A DNA stretch of 6,973 nucleotides from assembly GCA_945898025.1 (NCBI GenBank), contig CAMDGT010000062.1, positions 1 to 6,973 of the forward strand, in the 5' to 3' direction. Below, piece after piece: positions 1 through 4,724 of the stretch. The notes beneath the pieces are model-generated. The model saw nothing but the letters and a program-made list of their open reading frames with translations, searched no databases and was not told the origin of the DNA. Made by a program: the position numbers and the translations under genes. The number at the start of each line of letters is the position of its first letter. The first letter of the stretch is position 1. Origin of the DNA: Rickettsia typhi (GTDB taxonomy: Bacteria > Pseudomonadota > Alphaproteobacteria > Rickettsiales > UBA1997).

Positions 1-34
1 CCAAATCGTTAAGATTTACTATTTCTATTTGCAT
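1..34 (-). CDS. Possible 5' end of a leftward gene, truncated by the window edge
   Basis: Reading leftward from an ATG at 34-32 gives an open frame to the window edge, beginning MQIEIVNLNDL. An AGG lies five bases before the ATG and could act as a weak ribosome binding site. Only 11 codons are visible, so no family can be named, and the frame could be chance. The ATG lies directly after a duplicated 14-bp unit (36-63), which would then sit in the 5' untranslated leader of this gene. Confidence 0.3.
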   Translation of the reverse strand, partial: MQIEIVNLNDL

Positions 35-35
35 T

Positions 36-63
36 TATGCCTGACTAAATATGCCTGACTAAA
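36..63. repeat. Perfect 14-bp tandem duplication (two copies)
   Basis: The unit TATGCCTGACTAAA occurs at 36-49 and again at 50-63 with no mismatch or gap. On the minus strand each copy carries CAGGCATA, so the AGG that could serve as ribosome binding site of the leftward frame at 34-1 is present twice. It looks like a recent slippage duplication. Confidence 0.85.
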
Positions 64-633
64 TTTGTTAAAATAACTTTTTATGAAACCTTGTTAGAAG
101 CAGATAAACAAAGGCTTTAACTGGTTATCATTTTAAATAAATTAGGTTGAATTACAAGGGATTCTTGAATATTTCTTGAGATTTATTTTATAGGCTGTTG
201 AGTTGATTTTGCGACAGTCTCATAAAGTGCAACAACTAATTTCTTGAAAAACCCCCGAAAAACCCCCGAAAAACCCCCGAAAAACCCCTTAAAAAACTAT
301 GGAGATAAAGGGTTTGGAGCTGAATTATTTGGGATTTAAGATTTTATGGGGCTGGGGGTAAATTTTTACAAGTGCCCTTAACTTTATTTTAAAAACAAAG
401 CATCGAAGCTTATTTTTATTTTTTAATAATCAATCTTTTTATGTAAAAATTAATTGTTTCTTATTTTTAGATTCATAATGAAACATTTAAAATTTATGTT
501 TGATTTCGTAAAATAAACTAAGATAATTATTTATTCACTAAATAAATTGTATCAATATTTGATTTTAATTTAAATAATATTCAACTAAAAACACCTATAA
601 CTTAAACTTAACTAATCTTAACTTTCATTTTTA
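64..633. other. AT-rich interval without a gene
   Basis: No credible coding frame is seen on either strand over about 570 bases; the few ATG-started frames are a dozen codons long. The interval contains the 11-bp phased array at 246-288 and, just after it, a cluster of G runs on the plus strand (310-312, 331-333, 348-351, 354-358). These stand out in otherwise very AT-rich DNA. The final 200 bases before the HPt gene are plain AT-rich DNA. TATAAC at 596-601 could be a -10 element for that gene, but no convincing -35 is found. A decayed gene or mobile-element remnant is possible but cannot be shown. Confidence 0.6.
246..288. repeat. 11-bp tandem array GAAAAACCCCC (3 full units plus 10 bases)
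   Basis: Units start at 246, 257, 268 and 279; the last lacks one C. Each unit has an A5 tract and a C5 tract, so A tracts recur every 11 bases, close to one helical turn. That spacing is known to bend DNA. The minus strand has four runs of 4-5 G separated by six-base TTTTTC spacers, which matches a G-quadruplex motif with longish loops. The plus strand could form an i-motif. The units are too short, and lack spacers, to be a CRISPR. The function is unknown. Confidence 0.9.
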
Positions 634-1002
634 ATGAGTAAAAATATACATATAGATCTAAAGCATCTTTCAAATATTATCGACGGAGACATTGAATTTG
701 AGAAAGAGCTTTTTAAAGTGTTTATTGATAATGGAAAGTTAAATATTGAGAAAATGGAAATATCTATTCAAGAAAATAGCGATGAATCTTGGTATGCCTG
801 CTCTCATGCTTTCAAGGGCGCATCCGCAGCGATTGGAGTATTCCAATTGGCAAAAATTCTTGAAGAATGTCAACGATTAACAACCTCCTCGAAACAAGAT
901 AAAATAATAATACTTAACCAAGCAAAAATAGAATTTAACCACATACTCAACATATTATCAAGTAAGTACCCAGAAATATTACAAATATCTTCAAATACCT
1001 AA
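634..1002 (+). CDS. Free-standing histidine phosphotransfer (HPt) domain protein
   Basis: This 122-residue cytoplasmic protein consists of a single HPt domain (Pfam Hpt type) covering about residues 8-110. HPt proteins relay a phosphoryl group between response-regulator receiver domains in multistep phosphorelays. The signature is SHAFKGASAAIG at 57-68, in which His58 is the predicted phosphorylated residue, followed by a basic residue and glycine (Lys61, Gly62) as in the family. The helix after it (LAKILEECQRL) matches the usual continuation of the four-helix bundle. No kinase or receiver domain is fused or adjacent, so its partners must be encoded elsewhere. The start codon has no clear Shine-Dalgarno, but the N-terminus fits the first helix of the domain. 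It is not recognisable as ChpT, which is a different, dimeric fold. The family call is firm; the pathway is unknown. Confidence 0.85.
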   Translation: MSKNIHIDLKHLSNIIDGDIEFEKELFKVFIDNGKLNIEKMEISIQENSDESWYACSHAFKGASAAIGVFQLAKILEECQRLTTSSKQDKIIILNQAKIEFNHILNILSSKYPEILQISSNT

Positions 1003-1018
1003 TTTTATCCCCTCCAGA

Positions 1019-1057
1019 TTTTTTTCTTAAATAATTTTTAATAATTTAAGAAAAAAA
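1019..1057. repeat. Perfect 14-bp inverted repeat between the HPt gene and tRNA-Lys
   Basis: The left arm 1019-1032 (TTTTTTTCTTAAAT) is exactly complementary to the right arm 1044-1057, with an 11-base loop. It starts 17 bases after the HPt stop codon. As RNA it would form a hairpin with a single G-C pair. The T run comes before, not after, the stem on both strands, so it is not a canonical intrinsic terminator. It may stabilise the 3' end of the HPt message, extrude as a cruciform, or be a weak terminator. Confidence 0.6.
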
Positions 1058-1060
1058 TAC

Positions 1061-1089
1061 TTGATTATTAAAAAGTTAATATTTATAAT
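1061..1089 (+). promoter_or_regulatory. Sigma70-type promoter of tRNA-Lys
   Basis: A -35 box TTGATT (1061-1066) and a perfect -10 box TATAAT (1084-1089) are separated by exactly 17 bases. Transcription would start near 1096, giving a 5' leader of about 22 bases before the tRNA, a normal length for RNase P processing. It is the best promoter-like site I found in the window. Confidence 0.65.
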
Positions 1090-1117
1090 TCTGGACTAAA
1101 ATTTCTTTTGACATTTA

Positions 1118-1193
1118 GAGTGCGTAGCTCAGTCGGTAGAGCACCTGACTTTTAATTAGGTGGTCGTTGGTTCGATTCCAACCGCACTCACCA
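1118..1193 (+). tRNA. tRNA-Lys (anticodon UUU)
   Basis: All four arms can be drawn. The acceptor stem is GAGTGCG pairing with CGCACTC (1183-1189). The D arm is GCTC/GAGC. The anticodon stem CCTGA/TTAGG (one G-T pair) encloses loop CTTTTAA with anticodon TTT at 1151-1153. The T arm GTTGG/CCAAC has loop TTCGATT. The discriminator is A1190 and CCA is encoded at 1191-1193. The total length is 76 bases with a normal 5-base variable loop. It decodes AAA/AAG and marks the left border of the accessory stretch that follows. Confidence 0.97.
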
Positions 1194-1309
1194 CTAAACC
1201 AAAAACCACACAATTTTAATATCTGCCAAAAATTATTAATAGTCTTTAAAAATTAAGGCAATATTCCCACACGGACTATTGCAATTTTCGAAATAGAGAG
1301 GGGTAGAGT

Positions 1310-1339
1310 GTGAATATTAAAAACTCAAAAAACTTCTAA
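1310..1339 (+). CDS. Nine-codon leader frame (GTG start) abutting the GHKL-nuclease gene
   Basis: GTG at 1310 opens a frame reading MNIKNSKNF and ending in TAA at 1337-1339, directly before the ATG at 1340. A GAGG Shine-Dalgarno core (1298-1301, in a GAGGGG run) lies eight bases before the GTG, a good spacing. The gene's own ATG has no such site. The leader is in the same reading frame as the following gene. It could therefore be a leader peptide that couples translation, or a former N-terminal extension cut off by a mutation to TAA. Whether it is translated is not known. Confidence 0.35.
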   Translation: MNIKNSKNF

Positions 1340-3298
1340 ATGCTAGTTAACAATTACAATCTTTCCAAGCAAATATTTGACGACATAGAATTCTTTACAC
1401 CCGTGAAAGAAGCTATCGTTAACAGCATACTTGCAGAAGCGAAAGAAGTGAGAGTAATTCTGAATAAAAAAGATGAAAAAGGTGACCTTCTAAGCCACAA
1501 AATTGACTCAATCCAAATTGTTGATACTGGGCATGGTTTTAATGAAGAGTGCCAGAAATCATTCGAGAATCTAGCTGAAAGCAATAAAAGTAACTGTAAG
1601 GGATTGGGCAGGTTATCTTTTATACAAGTTTTTGATAACATAAATATCCAAAGCACCTTCCTCGATAAGGAGGGACAGTTAAAAACATTGGATTTCAAAT
1701 TTGATGAAAATTTTAAAGAGATTGATCGAAAAAATTGCATAAAACCAGCAAATAAAAATGCAAAAACTGGCACGATAATTACTTTTAGCGGTATAAAAGA
1801 CCTATTCGTTGATGATACCAAAAATCAATGTGATACAAGATCTTGTTTTGCAGAGGTTATAAATGATGTTTTACCTCATTTGTGCTTTAATGCCTGCAAA
1901 TTACTGATTGAAACTAGTAATGAAGATAAAAAAGAATTCGATTTAAAAGATATTCAATGGGAAGAATGGAAAAAAGATGAGGAGATAAAAGTCAAAAATT
2001 CAGTATTTAAAATACGATATTTCAAATACGAAGTTAATGATGGAACTAGTAATAATTATTTTCTTTACCTAGCAAAAGACCGTGCTGTTAAGAAAGTTTT
2101 TCCGAGGGAATTAAAAAATTTTCCCGTAGATACTAATAAAAAGTTGATAGTGGTTGTTAGCTCTGATTTATTGGATTCAGAGGCTTCAGTTAATTGGAAT
2201 AATTTTAAGATTATTAGAGGGGATTGGAACGAAATAAGCTCTAGAATCAAAAAAGAAATCGGGGGCTTAATATCTCATTTAGTAGGTGATTGGATGATTG
2301 AGCAGCATTTCAAAGCAGCAAAAGAAGAAAGACCTGACCTGCTCAAAATGATTGATAAAATTACTGGTCAAGAAAGATGGATAGGGATTTCTGGAAAAAG
2401 GGATATAATCGAAGAAGCCAAAAACATACAAAGCAGAGCGGTTTCCAACTTAATTAAGTCAGAAGGTAGTGAAGAAGATTTAGAGTTTGTTAAAGACAGT
2501 GCCTTGATGCAGCTAGTGATAACAAGATGGACGGATTTGTCAAAAGCAGCAGAAATATGTAATAATAAGGCAACCAGTGAAAAAGAAATCCACGATTTAC
2601 TCTATACGCAGAAGACTGATTCAAACTCTGAAGAAGTAAATCGTTTGTGGCTTCTTGATTCTAGGTGGCAATATGCCGAATATATCTCTTCCGAAAATAT
2701 CCTTTTGGAAATGCTTGGGCTTAATGAAGATGAAAAAGATCTGAATAGTTTAGAAATCTTTGCTAAACACGGAGTAGATTTAGCTCAAATAGCAGATAAA
2801 TTGTCTGACGAAAATTTTAAGAAAGAGTTTAATAAGCGTCCAGATATTGCGATTTTTAACGATGATTCTGTTGTTATTATTGAGCTTAAAAAGCCCGGAG
2901 TTGACCTCATAAATCATACTGAGAAAATTAAATACTACGCCTCTCTAATAGCATTTCTGAGCAAAAATAAATATAGAAGATTTTATTGCTATCTTTTGGG
3001 TTCGCAATCTCCAATTCTAAATCATCCCTACAAGCTAACGGCTGATAAAAAAGGATATTTCGATACAGGAGATCTTTTTCTCAGAAAAAGAAATATTAGT
3101 GGAGAGATTGAAGAAGAATCAACTAACGCAAAATTTTATTATGAGATTTGCGAATATAATAAATTTCTAAAAGATTGCTATTTCCAGCATTTAGAATTTT
3201 TCAGAAAAATTGGTAAAAAAATCGAAAGATTAGAGCAGTATTTGCCAGAAAAATTTAGAGAAATAAAAGAGTTAAAAGATAACTTGTCTCAAGACTAG
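1340..3298 (+). CDS. GHKL (Hsp90/MORC-like) ATPase fused to a C-terminal PD-(D/E)XK nuclease domain
   Basis: This 652-residue soluble protein is probably an ATP-driven, DNA-acting nuclease. Residues about 10-155 carry the Bergerat ATP-binding fold. The N box is KEAIVNS with Glu24 and Asn28, the G1 box is DTGHG at 62-66, the G2 box is KGLGR at 87-91, and the G3 box is TGT at 143-145. Residues about 220-300 resemble an S5-type transducer, with LAKDRAVKKVF (244-254) and SSDLLDSEASVNW (274-286), a motif typical of bacterial Hsp90-like ATPases of unknown role. A helical linker follows. The C-terminal part has RPDIAIF (Pro501, Asp502) and VVIIELKK (Glu515, Lys517), a textbook PD-(D/E)XK core; Glu415 or Glu417 may complete the site. 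GHKL proteins joined to restriction-type nucleases are known from MutL/MORC-related systems tied to restriction-modification, so genome defence is plausible but inferred. A TAA lies directly before the ATG, so the frame cannot be extended upstream. No partner methylase or helicase is in view, so it may act alone. Confidence 0.8.
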   Translation: MLVNNYNLSKQIFDDIEFFTPVKEAIVNSILAEAKEVRVILNKKDEKGDLLSHKIDSIQIVDTGHGFNEECQKSFENLAESNKSNCKGLGRLSFIQVFDNINIQSTFLDKEGQLKTLDFKFDENFKEIDRKNCIKPANKNAKTGTIITFSGIKDLFVDDTKNQCDTRSCFAEVINDVLPHLCFNACKLLIETSNEDKKEFDLKDIQWEEWKKDEEIKVKNSVFKIRYFKYEVNDGTSNNYFLYLAKDRAVKKVFPRELKNFPVDTNKKLIVVVSSDLLDSEASVNWNNFKIIRGDWNEISSRIKKEIGGLISHLVGDWMIEQHFKAAKEERPDLLKMIDKITGQERWIGISGKRDIIEEAKNIQSRAVSNLIKSEGSEEDLEFVKDSALMQLVITRWTDLSKAAEICNNKATSEKEIHDLLYTQKTDSNSEEVNRLWLLDSRWQYAEYISSENILLEMLGLNEDEKDLNSLEIFAKHGVDLAQIADKLSDENFKKEFNKRPDIAIFNDDSVVIIELKKPGVDLINHTEKIKYYASLIAFLSKNKYRRFYCYLLGSQSPILNHPYKLTADKKGYFDTGDLFLRKRNISGEIEEESTNAKFYYEICEYNKFLKDCYFQHLEFFRKIGKKIERLEQYLPEKFREIKELKDNLSQD

Positions 3299-3394
3299 AT
3301 TAAACATTCTGCTATTCTTCCTGTTGTTATATCTGAACGTAAATTCATTCACATCAAGTTGTAAATGTTTCTTACACCATTTCCAATCTATAAT
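3272..3394 (-). pseudogene. Relic of an IS1595-family (ISXO2-like) transposase C-terminus
   Basis: On the minus strand, 40 codons read from 3394 to a TAA at 3274-3272. They include WKWCKKHLQLDV followed by NEFTFRYNNRK, which matches the conserved end of ISXO2-like transposases (a tryptophan-containing helix, then EF-x-FR-x-N-x-R). Upstream in the same frame is a TAA at 3400-3398, and the DDE catalytic core is absent, so it is a dead fragment. Its last codons overlap the final nine codons of the GHKL-nuclease gene on the other strand, suggesting that an insertion element landed at that gene's 3' end and then decayed. No terminal inverted repeats could be recognised. Confidence 0.55.
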
Positions 3395-3509
3395 ACATTA
3401 TAATTAATTTCTAAAATTCTTTCATAAAATTACTGTTTTATCAATCTAAAGCAGTAAAAGATTATGAGAACAATAATAAATCAAGCATTAACACAAAAAG
3501 CTCAAGATT
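3395..3509. other. AT-rich spacer between the transposase relic and the dxs relic
   Basis: No recognisable gene. A plus-strand frame from ATG 3464 runs 27 codons to a TAA at 3545-3547 and overlaps the dxs relic in a different frame; it matches nothing I know. The stretch probably holds further degraded insertion-sequence or dxs sequence. Confidence 0.4.
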
Positions 3510-3924
3510 TTACTTCTAGAGTTAAATTCAGAAGGTCTTGTTACTAACAGACTAAAGGCAATTATTGCCTTTGGCTCAATAATTGAGAATGCAATTTCCG
3601 CCTCTAAAATTCTTGAAACAGAAAATAACATTAAGCTTACAATCGTTGATGCCTGCTTTGCAAAGCCAATTGATGAGAATATAATTTTTGATATTGCTCA
3701 ATCTCATCAAATTTTAATTATTATAGAAGAGGGTGGGGGGGGGTGGCTCAATAGTTGCTAAGCTTTTTGCTGATAATAAGTATCTCGATAGTGGAAAATT
3801 AAAATTTCGCTCACTTTTTATGGCGGATAAATTCATTGAACAAAATGAAGTATCGCAAATGCAAGAATAATCTGGCATTGGCATTAATTCAATAGTTGCA
3901 ACCATTCGCGATTTATTGTATTAA
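3510..3924 (+). pseudogene. dxs: Broken C-terminal end of 1-deoxy-D-xylulose-5-phosphate synthase
   Basis: The intact enzyme (about 620-640 residues) condenses pyruvate and glyceraldehyde-3-phosphate to start the MEP isoprenoid pathway. Only the final, transketolase C-terminal domain is recognisable. The first frame (codons in phase with 3510) gives EGLVTN, then AIIAFGSIIENAISASKI, then TIVDACFAKPIDENI and ILIIIEEG. After a run of nine G (3735-3743) the reading continues one base out of phase from 3742 as GGSIVAKLFADNKYLDSGK, LFMADKFIEQNEVSQM and, beyond an in-frame TAA at 3868-3870, SGIGINSIVATIRDLL, ending at TAA 3922-3924. These match the enzyme's DARFAKP, VEEG..GG.GS, LPD.FIE and MYEEAGL..IV..I segments in order. 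Pyrimidine- and cofactor-binding regions are absent from the window. One frameshift, one stop and loss of roughly 80 percent of the gene make it clearly non-functional. An intact copy may exist elsewhere. Confidence 0.8.
3735..3743. repeat. Run of nine G inside the dxs relic
   Basis: Nine consecutive G follow GAGGGT, and TGG comes after, giving a 19-base patch (3728-3746 region) that is almost pure G in a very AT-rich setting. It lies exactly where the dxs reading frame shifts. Such tracts are prone to slippage in vivo and to sequencing error, so the run length should be treated as uncertain. Confidence 0.85.
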
Positions 3925-3960
3925 TAAATTGAAATGAAATAAAGCTTTAATTAGTTAATT

Positions 3961-4647
3961 ATGACAAAAATTAAGTCTCAGGATAAGATGGATGAAAATC
4001 AAATAGATTTTAATAAAATAGATTTAGAAAAAGCTAAATTTATCTTGCAAGAAAGTGACAAGCTTATGGATGTTAACTTAAAATGTTACGATGTTTTAGA
4101 CAATAAAATTAATTTACTTAGAAGTCTTCTTATAGCTATTTTATCTTTAGTTGTTGTTTTAGTTAAATTGGCAGATACTTATTCAAGCATACTTCAAAAT
4201 CAACCTCTAACACCATTTCTAACACCATTTCTAAGGCCATCTCTAAGGTCATCTCTAAGGTCATCTCTAACGGCATCAATGGTTTTAATTGGTGGATTTC
4301 TTGTTGCTTTAATAATTTTGGTGTTTGCCGGCAGAGCTCAAAGTATTTCTGGGCTTGAAACTTCTCCTTCAGAGCTTTCAAAATCAAAATATAATTCATC
4401 TGATTTGCGTGATTTTATTTGCTCTCAAATTACAACTTATTTCAAAATAATTCCTAATATTCAAAGAACTAATGAAGATAAAGCGAAATGGTTGAATCGC
4501 GCAAGTTATTGCACTTTATTGTCTTTGTTTTTGGTTTTTCTGTTTTATTTTTTTGATGCTAATCTGCTTTCTTGGATTTTTGTTTTTAGCTTATTTTTTG
4601 CTTTTAGTAACATACTCATCTGGAACTACTGCAGGTTTAGCTTTTGA
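3961..4647 (+). CDS. Predicted four-helix membrane protein of unknown function
   Basis: A 228-residue protein with four predicted membrane helices: about 52-70, 107-124, 182-198 and 201-220. They form two hairpins joined by a polar middle section (125-180), with a charged N-terminal helix (about 18-50) containing LDNKINLL just before the first helix. This arrangement (an amphipathic helix with a D/N-K motif leading into helix 1, and a long inter-hairpin segment) recalls SLATT-type and Pycsar-type small membrane effectors of nucleotide-signalling defence, but no sequence match can be claimed. Residues 83-106 are a six-fold tetrapeptide repeat encoded by 12-bp units, lying between helices 1 and 2. 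ATG 3961 has no Shine-Dalgarno. An internal ATG at 3988 (Met10) follows AGGA at 3980-3983 and may be the true start. A weak TTGCAA/TATTAA pair (3896-3901 and 3919-3924, 17 bases apart) could drive it. It converges on lnt. No cyclase gene is nearby. Confidence 0.65.
   Translation: MTKIKSQDKMDENQIDFNKIDLEKAKFILQESDKLMDVNLKCYDVLDNKINLLRSLLIAILSLVVVLVKLADTYSSILQNQPLTPFLTPFLRPSLRSSLRSSLTASMVLIGGFLVALIILVFAGRAQSISGLETSPSELSKSKYNSSDLRDFICSQITTYFKIIPNIQRTNEDKAKWLNRASYCTLLSLFLVFLFYFFDANLLSWIFVFSLFFAFSNILIWNYCRFSF
4207..4278. repeat. Six in-frame 12-bp tandem units in the membrane protein gene
   Basis: Units start every 12 bases at 4207, 4219, 4231, 4243, 4255 and 4267. The first two are CTAACACCATTT, the third is CTAAGGCCATCT, the fourth and fifth CTAAGGTCATCT, and the sixth a diverged CTAACGGCATCA. 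They encode LTPF, LTPF, LRPS, LRSS, LRSS and LTAS (residues 83-106). Because the unit is a multiple of three, changes in copy number would lengthen or shorten one extramembrane loop without a frameshift. Confidence 0.9.
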
Positions 4648-4724
4648 ATTTAAAATTAGTAAAAAGCTAGTCTAGTGCTATATTTTTGATTCTTTTTAAT
4701 AGATTATAAATGTCAAGTTCTAAT

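Noticed and set aside
192..235. Possible insertion-sequence end (GGCTGTTG, TTTTGCGACAG, GCAACAAC)
   Set aside because: The short partial inverted matches recall some transposon termini, but no partner end, target duplication or transposase is near, so it cannot be supported.
246..288. CRISPR-like array
   Set aside because: The units are 11 bases and directly adjacent with no spacers, so it is a simple tandem repeat.
478..516. Twelve-codon frame MKHLKFMFDFVK
   Set aside because: Too short, with no ribosome binding site and no adjacent gene to regulate; expected by chance in AT-rich DNA.
1108..1113. Perfect TTGACA just before tRNA-Lys as a -35 box
   Set aside because: The matching -10 would fall inside the tRNA gene, whereas TTGATT/TATAAT further upstream has proper spacing and distance.
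1354..1821. Open frame of 155 codons on the minus strand
   Set aside because: It lies entirely antisense to the GHKL domain, whose conserved boxes prove the plus frame. The translated sequence matches nothing and is a shadow.
2065..2250. Short minus-strand open frame
   Set aside because: Antisense shadow within the S5-like region of the GHKL-nuclease gene.
3714..3905. Minus-strand open frame of 63 codons
   Set aside because: It is the complement of the dxs relic, whose plus-strand reading shows clear Dxs segments.
4163..4399. Minus-strand frame with a repeated LEM peptide
   Set aside because: The repetition merely mirrors the 12-bp repeats of the membrane protein on the plus strand.
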